Source: Saccharomyces paradoxus (Eukaryota; Ascomycota; Saccharomycetes; Saccharomycetales; Saccharomycetaceae). Taken from it: 64,000 nt of DNA. Of this stretch, positions 30,043 to 40,234 are shown piece by piece. The number at the start of each line of letters is the position of its first letter. Position 1 is the first letter of the stretch. Under the pieces are notes generated by a model. That model searched no databases, was not told the origin of the DNA, and was given only the letters and a program-made list of their open reading frames with translations. The position numbers and the translations under genes were made by a program. The stretch is from assembly GCF_002079055.1 (NCBI RefSeq), contig NC_047490.1:248001-312000 (forward strand), written 5' to 3'.

Positions 30043-33000
30043 ATGAGTGAAAAAAGATCTCTTCCCATGGTTGATGTGAAGATCGATGATGAAGATACTC
30101 CCCAATTAGAAAAGAAGATCAAGCGACAATCAATAGATCACGGTGTTGGAAGTGAACCTGTTTCAACGATAGAAATTATTCCTAGTGATTCTTTTCGAAA
30201 GTATAATAGTCAAGGCTTCAAAGCAAAGGATACAGATTTAATGGGTACGCAGTTAGAGTCTACTTTTGAACGAGAGCTATCGCAAATGGAACATGATATT
30301 GCCGATCAAGAGGAGCACGACCTGTCATCATTCGAACGTAAAAAGCTTCCAGCCGATTTTGATCCAAATGTGTATGATATTTCTTTCCAACAGATTGATG
30401 CTGAACAGAGCGTCCTGAATGGTATGAAAGATGAAAATACATCCACCGTGGTAAGGTTTTTTGGTGTCACCAGCGAAGGCCACTCTGTACTTTGTAATGT
30501 TACAGGATTTAAAAACTATCTGTACATCCCTGCGCCCAATTCTTCCGATGCTGACGATCAAGAGCAGATTAATAAGTTTGTTCACTACTTAAACGAGACA
30601 TTTGATCATTCCGTGGATTCGATTGAAGTTGTATCTAAACAGTCTATTTGGGGTTATTCCGGAGATAACAGATTACCGTTTTGGAAAGTTTATGTCACCT
30701 ATCCGCACATGGTTAACAAATTACGTACCGCATTTGAGAGAGGCCACCTTTCTTTCAACTCTTGGTTCTCTAACGGTACGACAACTTATGATAATATCGC
30801 CTATACTTTGAGGTTAATGGTAGACTGTGGAATCGTTGGTATGTCCTGGATAACATTGCCAAAAGGAAAATATGCGATGATTGAACCAAATAACAGAGTT
30901 TCCTCTTGTCAGTTGGAAGTTTCAATCAATTATCGTAACCTAGTAGCGCACCCTGCTGAAGGCGATTGGTCTCATACGGCCCCATTGCGTATAATGTCTT
31001 TTGATATCGAGTGTGCTGGTAGGATTGGTGTTTTTCCGGAACCTGAATATGATCCTGTCATCCAAATTGCCAACGTCGTAAGTATTGCTGGCGCTAAGAA
31101 ACCATTCATTCGTAATGTTTTTACTCTAAATACATGCTCACCCATAACAGGTTCAATGATTTTTTCGCATGCCACAGAAGAGGAAATGTTGAGCAATTGG
31201 CGTAATTTCATCATTAAAGCTGATCCTGACGTTATTATCGGTTACAATACCACAAATTTCGATATACCCTACCTTTTAAACCGTGCAAAGGCGCTGAAGG
31301 TGAATGATTTCCCATATTTTGGGAGGCTGAAAAACGTTAAACAAGAAATTAAAGAGTCTGTATTCTCTTCGAAAGCTTATGGTACCAGGGAAACCAAAAA
31401 TGTCAATATTGATGGCCGATTACAGTTGGATCTTTTGCAATTTATCCAACGTGAGTACAAACTAAGATCGTACACGTTGAATGCAGTCTCGGCGCACTTT
31501 TTAGGTGAACAGAAGGAGGATGTCCATTACAGTATCATTTCTGATCTACAAAACGGCGATAGTGAAACAAGAAGAAGGTTGGCTGTCTACTGTTTGAAAG
31601 ACGCTTATTTACCTCTAAGACTCATGGAAAAATTAATGGCCCTAGTTAATTATACTGAAATGGCTCGTGTTACAGGTGTGCCGTTTTCATATTTACTAGC
31701 TCGTGGGCAGCAAATCAAAGTTGTTTCCCAACTATTTCGAAAATGTTTGGAGATTGATACCGTGATACCTAACATGCAATCTCAGGCCTCTGATGATCAA
31801 TATGAAGGTGCCACTGTTATTGAGCCTATTCGTGGATATTATGATGTACCGATTGCAACGTTAGATTTCAATTCTTTATATCCGAGTATTATGATGGCGC
31901 ACAACCTGTGTTATACAACACTTTGTAATAAAGCGACTGTAGAGAGGTTGAGTTTTAAAATTGATGAAGACTACGTCATTACACCGAATGGAGATTATTT
32001 TGTTACTGCAAAAAGGAGGCGTGGTATATTGCCAATTATTCTGGATGAGTTGATCAGCGCTAGAAAACGCGCTAAAAAAGACCTACGAGATGAGAAGGAT
32101 CCATTCAAAAGGGATGTTTTAAATGGTAGGCAGTTGGCTTTGAAGATTTCAGCTAATTCGGTCTACGGTTTTACGGGGGCTACGGTCGGTAAATTGCCAT
32201 GTTTGGCCATTTCTTCATCTGTTACGGCTTATGGTCGTACCATGATCCTAAAAACTAAAAACGCAGTTCAAGAAAAATATTGTATCAAGAATGGTTATAA
32301 GCACGATGCTGTTGTGGTCTACGGTGATACTGATTCTGTTATGGTGAAGTTTGGTACAACAGATCTAAAGGAAGCTATGGATCTTGGTACAGAAGCTGCC
32401 AAATACGTTTCTACTTTATTTAAGCACCCGATTAACTTAGAATTTGAAAAAGCATACTTCCCGTACCTATTGATTAATAAAAAACGTTATGCAGGTTTGT
32501 TTTGGACTAATCCTGACAAGTTTGATAAGTTGGACCAAAAGGGCCTTGCTTCTGTTCGCCGTGATTCATGTTCCTTGGTTTCTATTGTTATGAACAAAGT
32601 TTTAAAGAAGATTTTAATTGAAAGAAATGTAGATGGTGCTTTGGCTTTTGTGAGAGAGACTATAAATGACATTCTGCATAATAGAGTGGATATTTCTAAG
32701 TTAATTATATCAAAGACATTGGCACCAAATTACACAAATCCACAACCACACGCCGTTTTAGCCGAACGTATGAAGAGGAGAGAGGGTGTCGGTCCAAATG
32801 TTGGTGATCGTGTGGACTATGTCATTATAGGTGGGAATGATAAGCTTTACAATAGAGCAGAAGATCCATTATTTGTATTAGAAAACAATATTCAAGTGGA
32901 TTCGCGCTATTATCTAACTAATCAATTACAAAATCCAATCATTAGTATTGTTGCACCTATTATTGGCGACAAACAGGCAAACGGTATGTTCGTTGTGAAA

Positions 33001-33336
33001 TCCATTAAAATTAACACCGGCTCTCAAAAGGGGGGCTTGATGAGTTTCATCAAAAAAGTGGAAGCTTGTAAAAGTTGTAAAGGTCCATTGAGGAAAGGTG
33101 AAGGTCCTCTTTGTTCAAACTGTTTAGCAAGGTCTGGGGAATTATACATCAAAGCATTATACGATGTCAGAGACTTGGAGGAAAAATACTCAAGACTATG
33201 GACACAATGTCAAAGGTGCGCAGGTAACTTGCATAGTGAAGTTTTGTGCTCAAATAAAAATTGTGACATTTTTTATATGCGTGTTAAGGTTAAGAAAGAG
33301 CTGCAAGAGAAAGTAGAGCAATTAAGCAAATGGTAA
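30043..33336 (+). CDS. POL3: DNA polymerase delta catalytic subunit Pol3
   Basis: Family B replicative polymerase with 3'-5' proofreading, the main lagging-strand enzyme, with Pol31 and Pol32. The 1097-residue product has exonuclease motif I with Asp321 and Glu323 (SFDIECAG), Exo II ([10 protein letters not shown]), polymerase motif A (DFNSLYPSI, Asp608), motif B ([13 protein letters not shown]) and motif C (YGDTDS, Asp762 and Asp764). At the C-terminus are two four-cysteine modules: CysA (CKSC ... CSNC) and CysB (CQRC ... CSNKNC), the latter binding the iron-sulphur cluster and Pol31. Length equals that of S. cerevisiae Pol3, and all catalytic residues are intact. An MCB box lies upstream. 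Confidence 0.98.
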   Translation: MSEKRSLPMVDVKIDDEDTPQLEKKIKRQSIDHGVGSEPVSTIEIIPSDSFRKYNSQGFKAKDTDLMGTQLESTFERELSQMEHDIADQEEHDLSSFERKKLPADFDPNVYDISFQQIDAEQSVLNGMKDENTSTVVRFFGVTSEGHSVLCNVTGFKNYLYIPAPNSSDADDQEQINKFVHYLNETFDHSVDSIEVVSKQSIWGYSGDNRLPFWKVYVTYPHMVNKLRTAFERGHLSFNSWFSNGTTTYDNIAYTLRLMVDCGIVGMSWITLPKGKYAMIEPNNRVSSCQLEVSINYRNLVAHPAEGDWSHTAPLRIMSFDIECAGRIGVFPEPEYDPVIQIANVVSIAGAKKPFIRNVFTLNTCSPITGSMIFSHATEEEMLSNWRNFIIKADPDVIIGYNTTNFDIPYLLNRAKALKVNDFPYFGRLKNVKQEIKESVFSSKAYGTRETKNVNIDGRLQLDLLQFIQREYKLRSYTLNAVSAHFLGEQKEDVHYSIISDLQNGDSETRRRLAVYCLKDAYLPLRLMEKLMALVNYTEMARVTGVPFSYLLARGQQIKVVSQLFRKCLEIDTVIPNMQSQASDDQYEGATVIEPIRGYYDVPIATLDFNSLYPSIMMAHNLCYTTLCNKATVERLSFKIDEDYVITPNGDYFVTAKRRRGILPIILDELISARKRAKKDLRDEKDPFKRDVLNGRQLALKISANSVYGFTGATVGKLPCLAISSSVTAYGRTMILKTKNAVQEKYCIKNGYKHDAVVVYGDTDSVMVKFGTTDLKEAMDLGTEAAKYVSTLFKHPINLEFEKAYFPYLLINKKRYAGLFWTNPDKFDKLDQKGLASVRRDSCSLVSIVMNKVLKKILIERNVDGALAFVRETINDILHNRVDISKLIISKTLAPNYTNPQPHAVLAERMKRREGVGPNVGDRVDYVIIGGNDKLYNRAEDPLFVLENNIQVDSRYYLTNQLQNPIISIVAPIIGDKQANGMFVVKSIKINTGSQKGGLMSFIKKVEACKSCKGPLRKGEGPLCSNCLARSGELYIKALYDVRDLEEKYSRLWTQCQRCAGNLHSEVLCSNKNCDIFYMRVKVKKELQEKVEQLSKW

Positions 33337-33477
33337 CAAACAATAGGGTGAAATATTACATCAGGATTAAAAAAGTTTAATAAGCTTTTGCATGTTGGTG
33401 GGTATATATGTGTATATATAAATAATACCTAAAAAGATCCTGATTCAAACAACTTTTCAAAAGGAATACTCTCATTT

Positions 33478-35019
33478 TCAGAGGCAAGATAATTCAGAGT
33501 ATGTTTTGGGTATTTTATTGTCGGTAATTTGTAAACGCTGTAATTCTAACGAGACCGAGTTTTGCTGCTGTATGTCCTTGAACCAAGGGTGGTTCAAAGC
33601 GTCATCAATATTGTACCTTTCATCGGGATTTAGGACCAAAAGATTGGATATCAAATGTAGCACTGAATCATCGATTTTATCCCAGTACGGAGAGTAAAAG
33701 GCATACTTAGCCTGCAAGATCTGCTCCTTCAATGAAGGTGGCCCCAATTGATCACTGAACGGAGGAAAACCGCATAAACAGACATACAATATGACACCAG
33801 CACTCCAAAGATCTACTTTTGACGTATATCCTTTTTTTGTGAGAACTTCGGGCGCTACATAAGATGGCGTACCACAAAGAGTGTTTGTGAATTGCATTTC
33901 TCCTGTAAATTTTGCTAGGCCAAAGTCCGCTATTTTAACTTGGATATCAATTTCATCTTCGTCCCATGGGCCTAGTTGGACTTGGCTTGAATTTTCACGC
34001 CTTGTTATATTCAATAAAATATTCTCTGGTTTTATGTCTCTGTGAATAATGTTCTGCTCATGCAGGTACTTCAACCCGGTTAGCAACTGTTTGAATAGAG
34101 CTTTCGATTCATCTTGTCTCAAACATGTTTTTCTGACGATTCTTTCGAATAATTCACCATCGTCGATTTTTTCCAGCACTAAATATTTCTGGATCTGAGA
34201 TTTGCTGATTGGCTCTACAAAACTATCTAGTAAGTTAACAATGTTCGGATGTTGCACTCTCATTAGAATGTTAGTTTCCTCCCTAAATTGCTTATTCTTC
34301 TTTTGGTCATCATTTTGCTGAGCGTGGAATATTTTCACCGCTACTTGTTGACCAGTTTTTTTGTTTTTAGCCTCCTTCACTAGGGCATAGTGTCCTGCAC
34401 CCAATTCTTTACCTAATAGGTATTTATCAAAGAACGAGACAGGCTTTGTCTTATTTGGTTTTCTAATGGCAGAACCAGTAATAGCATTTTGGCTACTTGC
34501 AGTACTTATTTGCGGTTTCTTGAAAACTTCATCGTCGTTCTTATATGAACGACTCTCTGAACCTGCGTTTGCGTCGTCATTTTCGATATCAGCAGACGAT
34601 GAAGATGCGTACTTGAACAAAAAGGAGCAACTTTTGCCAAAGACAATTCTATCGCCATTTTTTAGGATGTAATCTTTCTTCACCAAACGGTTACCATTAA
34701 TGAAGGTCCCGTTTCTGCTCTTATCAATAACATTAATCAAATCTCTTCGGAAGTTATCCACATCCATTTGCAGCAGATGAAATTCAGCGTGGAAAGTCGA
34801 GATATCAGGTTCATTCAGTATGACGTCGCACGACCTACTCCGACCGATGGTAGTAACGTTTCTATTTGTTATTTCGACTTTTTGCTCCTTACCGGGTATC
34901 AAGTTCACCAGATGGCCCAGACAAGTATATTCTGAGCTGAGCTTGTTATTTCGCTGCTGCCTCTTGAATGAAGGGTCTGTTATTTCACCAGAGTGCTCCC
35001 TTTTCGTGGCCAAACTCAT
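33478..35019 (-). CDS. DUN1: DNA-damage checkpoint kinase Dun1
   Basis: Rad53-activated Ser/Thr kinase that raises dNTP levels in S phase and after damage by acting on Sml1, Dif1 and Crt1. The 513-residue product has an N-terminal FHA domain (about residues 30-145; GRSRSCDV, the S-x-x-H motif STFH, and NGTFING) that binds phosphorylated Rad53. The kinase domain follows (about 200-480) with GKELGAGHYALV, VAVKIF, HRDIKPEN, DFGLAKF and GTPSYVAPE. The kinase belongs to the CAMK group. The start is the ATG at 35019. It converges on POL3 with a 141 bp gap. Confidence 0.96.
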   Translation of the reverse strand: MSLATKREHSGEITDPSFKRQQRNNKLSSEYTCLGHLVNLIPGKEQKVEITNRNVTTIGRSRSCDVILNEPDISTFHAEFHLLQMDVDNFRRDLINVIDKSRNGTFINGNRLVKKDYILKNGDRIVFGKSCSFLFKYASSSSADIENDDANAGSESRSYKNDDEVFKKPQISTASSQNAITGSAIRKPNKTKPVSFFDKYLLGKELGAGHYALVKEAKNKKTGQQVAVKIFHAQQNDDQKKNKQFREETNILMRVQHPNIVNLLDSFVEPISKSQIQKYLVLEKIDDGELFERIVRKTCLRQDESKALFKQLLTGLKYLHEQNIIHRDIKPENILLNITRRENSSQVQLGPWDEDEIDIQVKIADFGLAKFTGEMQFTNTLCGTPSYVAPEVLTKKGYTSKVDLWSAGVILYVCLCGFPPFSDQLGPPSLKEQILQAKYAFYSPYWDKIDDSVLHLISNLLVLNPDERYNIDDALNHPWFKDIQQQNSVSLELQRLQITDNKIPKTYSELSCL

Positions 35020-35178
35020 CCTCGCTATAAAAGTGCCTTTTTTGCTGTATCGTAAGCCCCTTCTACTCGCTCCTTCGACTATTAGGGGCTCTCGTTTCTT
35101 CCTTTTTCAACAATGTCTAATAATCTTTCAAAATCATTGAAAAAATACCATGAAAATAAAACGGAAAAAAGTAAACAA

Positions 35179-35184
35179 ACGCGT
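35179..35184. promoter_or_regulatory. MCB box ACGCGT upstream of DUN1
   Basis: Perfect ACGCGT followed at once by CGCGTT, 160 bp upstream of the DUN1 ATG and past the GET3 stop, so DUN1 is the only promoter it can plausibly serve. It suits a gene acting in S phase. Confidence 0.6.
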
Positions 35185-35283
35185 CGCGTTACGTGAATAT
35201 TTTCTTTTCATACGCATACCATTGTACTGCTATTTTTCTATGGTTATATGTCGTATGTATCTATTTATGGTACTCAGGGGCTT

Positions 35284-36387
<1,104 letters not shown>

Positions 36388-36584
36388 TCAATGCTGCGGT
36401 GGTTTCCCTCAAGTTGTTTGAAGTCGCCACCGTTTTATCCATTTCGCTTTTGAAAAAAAAAAAATGGTTGAGAATTCCCCAGCATTAATTAGTACTATTA
36501 TTATAAAGATCTTATGATAAAGGAGAGATGTAGTAATTTACATTGAAAAACGAGTTGATTGAGCCACATTATTAAATAGTTGCA

Positions 36585-37622
36585 ATGTCTGAACAGGAGT
36601 CTGATGAACTTAAACGTATGAAGCAATTGGAAGAAGCTAGGAAGAGAGTAGAAGAATTGAAGAAAAAGAAAAATAAGAAGAGTAAAGGTAAGAAGAATAA
36701 AAATAGCAACGCTACTGGCTCTATAGGATCCGAAACGCCTGATTTGGAGAGCACACCAGCAGAAGAGCTCGCACATGAACAGACAGTAGAAGTTGATCTC
36801 ACAAAAAGTGAAAACAACGATCAAGATGCCGAAGGTAATAAGGAGAATGAAGAGGCTGAAGAAAAAGAAATAGGACAAGTTAAATCAAACAACTCGGCCA
36901 CACAAGAGAAAGAGACTGAAGAAGGTAACAGTACTTTTGCGAATGTGGAAGAGGATAGTGCAGAAAACACTTCAAAAGGGGAAGTTCAAGGAGCTGTAGG
37001 AAGTAGCAACTTTGAACAAGCGGCAGACGTCGAAAAGATCATAGAACCACAAGAGGAAAAGAAAACTATACAACCTCAAGAAGAAAGGGAACCTTCAAAC
37101 TCACCAGCTACGACAGACGATTTATTCGCTAATGACGACAATCAAGAATCTGACTTTTTGACCACAATTGAAAAGAAAAAAGAAGAAGATGAATTGATCA
37201 AACTAAGGGCGGAAAATGAGAAGCTCACGCAAGAAAATAAACAACTTAAGTTTTTGAATATGGAAAATGAAACTACTGTAGATGACCTGCAAGATCAATT
37301 GCAGGAAAAGGAAGATATCATTAATAGTTTGCAAAACGATTTGCAAACTACAAAGGATGAACTAATTGCCACCCTGCAAAGACTAAAGGAGGCAGAAACT
37401 AAATCAGCGAGAAATGCCACAACAACACCTATTCAATTTGCGGATTTCAACACTTCAAGCAATAATTTAACTCCCTCACAATCCGTAAACAATTCTGGTA
37501 CACAGATGACTCGTGAGAATAATATGGAAGTGGATCGTCTTATGCTGGATAAATGGCGCCAGTGGAACGTAGATATGACCACTTGGAGAAGTATTGGTTC
37601 CGGTCCAATAATGGAATTTTGA
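36585..37622 (+). CDS. BUG1: cis-Golgi coiled-coil protein Bug1
   Basis: Golgin-like partner of Grh1 (GRASP65 orthologue) at the cis-Golgi, acting in ER-to-Golgi traffic. The 345-residue product begins with a Lys/Glu helix (1-40), then an acidic Glu/Gln/Asn-rich disordered part, then a coiled coil (about 195-275) with clear heptads (ELIKLRAENEKLTQENKQLK). The short C-terminal block DKWRQWNVDMTTWRS and the hydrophobic end MEF may be the Grh1-binding tail, by analogy to GM130. The start is the ATG at 36585. Confidence 0.92.
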   Translation: MSEQESDELKRMKQLEEARKRVEELKKKKNKKSKGKKNKNSNATGSIGSETPDLESTPAEELAHEQTVEVDLTKSENNDQDAEGNKENEEAEEKEIGQVKSNNSATQEKETEEGNSTFANVEEDSAENTSKGEVQGAVGSSNFEQAADVEKIIEPQEEKKTIQPQEEREPSNSPATTDDLFANDDNQESDFLTTIEKKKEEDELIKLRAENEKLTQENKQLKFLNMENETTVDDLQDQLQEKEDIINSLQNDLQTTKDELIATLQRLKEAETKSARNATTTPIQFADFNTSSNNLTPSQSVNNSGTQMTRENNMEVDRLMLDKWRQWNVDMTTWRSIGSGPIMEF

Positions 37623-37764
37623 AAGTAAATATTTCTTGCGTATATTGTTTTAATTAAGGGTTTATATACAAAAAAAAAAAAGATATATCTAACGATCTGA
37701 ATGGAGTCCTGGCTTTGAATGTGCTCTATGCTTGTACTATGCTTACTTATTATTGTTTGGTTTT

Positions 37765-38349
37765 TCATTTTTTGGATGTGGCAAAATTGGCAAACCCCAT
37801 CATTTGACTAACCTTTGATTCATTCTCAATAGAAGGCTTAGTAACCATCTTCTTCGACTTGTCCATACCTGCGTTTAGAAATCTCTTCCTCTTCGACTGG
37901 ATCTCTGTAGAATTCACCTCGATAAATTCTTTTACCAAGTTATGATAACATAATTCAAATTCCTCTTGCGGTACGTCATCATTATCCCTTATATCTATAA
38001 TTAATGGTTCATCGAATAGGTTTTCAAATTTTATTGCATGTACTTTGTGGTTCAAATGATCGATGTATTGTAACGTGTCTTTGAAAGTTAGGTTACAAAT
38101 ATCGCAGTAAAACCCGAACTTCTTTCCTCTCTTGAAAGACGATAAAGTGTCCGTATTTGCTGCAAGCTTCCTTTTATTGAGGTCTTTTAGTGAGCCTTTG
38201 ATTAAACGATCATAGTTCGTATATTTAGATTTCAATGCTTGCAATTCTGTCGAAGTTAATGTAGCCTTTAAGGATTGGTCGTCATAGCCACTTCTGGCCT
38301 GCTCGGCGTACTCCTCTCTATTCCAAGTTCTCCTGCCAAAATTTGACAT
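37765..38349 (-). CDS. SNU23: U4/U6.U5 tri-snRNP zinc-finger protein Snu23
   Basis: Spliceosomal B-complex and tri-snRNP component that helps 5' splice site transfer to U6. The 194-residue product has the conserved N-terminus FGRRTWNREEY and a matrin-type C2H2 zinc finger (FYCDICNLTFKDTLQYIDHL followed by NHKVH, about residues 80-105). A basic tail follows. Length equals the S. cerevisiae protein. The start is the ATG at 38349. It converges on BUG1 and lies tandem to RPN6. Confidence 0.94.
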   Translation of the reverse strand: MSNFGRRTWNREEYAEQARSGYDDQSLKATLTSTELQALKSKYTNYDRLIKGSLKDLNKRKLAANTDTLSSFKRGKKFGFYCDICNLTFKDTLQYIDHLNHKVHAIKFENLFDEPLIIDIRDNDDVPQEEFELCYHNLVKEFIEVNSTEIQSKRKRFLNAGMDKSKKMVTKPSIENESKVSQMMGFANFATSKK

Positions 38350-38567
38350 TAGCTTTCTAGAATGCTTGCCACTTGGAGCTAGTAAAAACTTCTTATTTTG
38401 ATGAACCTTCGCATCAACTGTTTTCTATTTAGCGGCGCTTTTGATTAAACTCCTTCCTCTCTTAAGAGAAAAAAAAAACATACTGATGTATTTTCTGCGT
38501 TTTATAAGTTTATTCAGTAATACTTACTCTTGTATTTGTACGCATATGTACGTATATGTATATAAAC

Positions 38568-39869
38568 CTAGTACAAGACACTTGCTTTTTCGAATAATTG
38601 ATCGACGACTTTATTTAATTGCCCGACTAATTCTAATGCAGAGTCGTATGTAGCGTCCTGATTCGGAGTTTCATAGACGTACAGCCAGCCATTACCTTGA
38701 TCTAGAACACCGTAGAATATCTTATCTAGTATCATTTGGGAGAGTTTTCCCTCAACTTGTTGAGTATCCAGACCGATTATTTTGGAAATGTGAGATATTT
38801 CCACGCATTCAAATGGTTCAATAATCTTACACAGATTGGACTCTAATAAAGTATCGTATAATGCATTGAAATGGGACCTTGTCAGTTCGTCACCCATCAG
38901 CTCTTTCTCGTATTGTTTTAGCGCTGTATTGAAGTCTAAAAGCGATCTGTTGTTATAAGCCTCAGCTACAGCTTTCATGGCGTCAATGCCTCGAGACTGG
39001 TACGTTTCCTTTGTGTATTTGGCGTTTAGAATGTTTTTTACATCGTCAATAAGGTTTAGCATGATCTTAGACAATAGCATGTATTTCAGGACTTGGCATG
39101 CCTTTTCGTAGGAATTATGCGTAGTTAAATTGTGGTAACTTTCAAAACTTTCGAAGAAGTACGAAAATGCAGTTTTGTAATCTTTATCTTCACAGTGCAG
39201 GATACCACTCATTAAGTCCAGCTCCGCAACAGTTTGTGTAGGGCAGTATATGGAGTTAGCAGCAGTCCTTGCTGCAGTCAATGAGGCCTTGGACTTAGCT
39301 AGATTTCTCAGTTTATGGTAAACTTTACTTTCCAATAGGTGCACATCCACCAAGGAGGGCTTATCATCCAATTTTTTGAACTCTCTCAATAGATCATTAA
39401 TCAATGCTAATGAGTCCTTATACTGTTTCTTCTGGTAGTGTAATGTGGCCAATTTGATCGACAGTGAATGCTTCAAAAACACCCTTTTCTCTCTTTTGGC
39501 AAACTCGATACTTTTCTCGCACACAAAGATCTGATCATCCAAGGAGTCCGGCACTTGCTCGAATTTTTCAATCAACGTCTTCAACACTTTTACCGTTTTG
39601 GATTTGGCAAACTGCATCATGTACTCCGTGGAATGAGGAATGAACTCACGCAACTTGTCCTTTGCGCCCATAGTCACGTACAGTTGCCCCAATTCCAATA
39701 TGCTTGTCTCCTGTTCATTCCTACGCTTGTCATCCACACTAGCACCGGCTGTGCTGTTCTGTGAACTGTCTTTATCTAGCAGGCTCAAATAGACTTGTTC
39801 AGCCTCATCATACTGTTTTTCGTTGACCAGTTTCCTGGCCTCTTTCAATTTTGAACCCGGAACAGACAT
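38568..39869 (-). CDS. RPN6: 26S proteasome lid subunit Rpn6
   Basis: PCI-domain lid subunit that clamps the regulatory particle to the 20S core. The 433-residue product has an N-terminal TPR-like solenoid (about 1-300) and a C-terminal PCI winged helix (about 310-400; ISKIIGLDTQQVEGKLSQMILD), ending in a helix of the lid bundle. The start is the ATG at 39869. A perfect Rpn4-binding PACE element is present about 100 bp upstream, the standard arrangement for proteasome genes. Confidence 0.96.
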   Translation of the reverse strand: MSVPGSKLKEARKLVNEKQYDEAEQVYLSLLDKDSSQNSTAGASVDDKRRNEQETSILELGQLYVTMGAKDKLREFIPHSTEYMMQFAKSKTVKVLKTLIEKFEQVPDSLDDQIFVCEKSIEFAKREKRVFLKHSLSIKLATLHYQKKQYKDSLALINDLLREFKKLDDKPSLVDVHLLESKVYHKLRNLAKSKASLTAARTAANSIYCPTQTVAELDLMSGILHCEDKDYKTAFSYFFESFESYHNLTTHNSYEKACQVLKYMLLSKIMLNLIDDVKNILNAKYTKETYQSRGIDAMKAVAEAYNNRSLLDFNTALKQYEKELMGDELTRSHFNALYDTLLESNLCKIIEPFECVEISHISKIIGLDTQQVEGKLSQMILDKIFYGVLDQGNGWLYVYETPNQDATYDSALELVGQLNKVVDQLFEKASVLY

Positions 39870-39972
39870 AAAGTACCCCGTTATAAATTAATTGTCAATT
39901 GCTTCCTTTCAGCGCCCCTATTAACTGGCTTTGTTTAACCGATCTTTGCTTTAACTACGCTTTTTAACAACT

Positions 39973-39981
39973 TTTGCCACC
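39973..39981 (-). promoter_or_regulatory. PACE (Rpn4 site) upstream of RPN6
   Basis: Reads GGTGGCAAA on the minus strand, a perfect match to the proteasome-associated control element bound by Rpn4. Its distance (104 bp) and orientation relative to the RPN6 ATG are typical. Confidence 0.9.
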
Positions 39982-40082
39982 CTTGGAACCAAAGAAAATA
40001 TAAATCATTCTGCGTTACCCAGCCCATTGTCTCGTATACTGTGACTATGTGTACCTTTTTTTTTTTCGCTGCGTTTTTTTTC

Positions 40083-40096
40083 TCGACACGTGTCGA
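40083..40096. promoter_or_regulatory. 14 bp palindrome with CACGTG core
   Basis: TCGACACGTGTCGA is a perfect palindrome centred on an E-box. It lies about 140 bp upstream of PMT1 and 214 bp upstream of RPN6. CACGTG is bound by Cbf1, Pho4 and Tye7; the flanks do not favour one clearly. Confidence 0.5.
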
Positions 40097-40234
40097 AGAA
40101 GAGTTTGGCGTTCTAAGCAGATCTTGGGTTATTTTCGAGCAGCAGAACTAAACAAAGAGGTGCATTGTTAAAGCGAGGTAGTAACAAAGGAAGAAGATTC
40201 TACTAAGAAACAGCTAACAGCTACAAGCACGGTC

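Larger units (their letters stand above)
39870..40234. other. Divergent intergenic region RPN6-PMT1
   Basis: A 365 bp two-promoter region with a PACE box on the RPN6 side and a 14 bp perfect palindrome with an E-box on the PMT1 side, plus a T-rich tract at about 40056-40080. Confidence 0.6.

Noticed and set aside
36501-36878. Minus-strand Phe/Leu-rich frames over the BUG1 5' end
   Set aside because: They are antisense of Lys/Glu-rich BUG1 codons, which read as Phe/Leu/Ser without stops.
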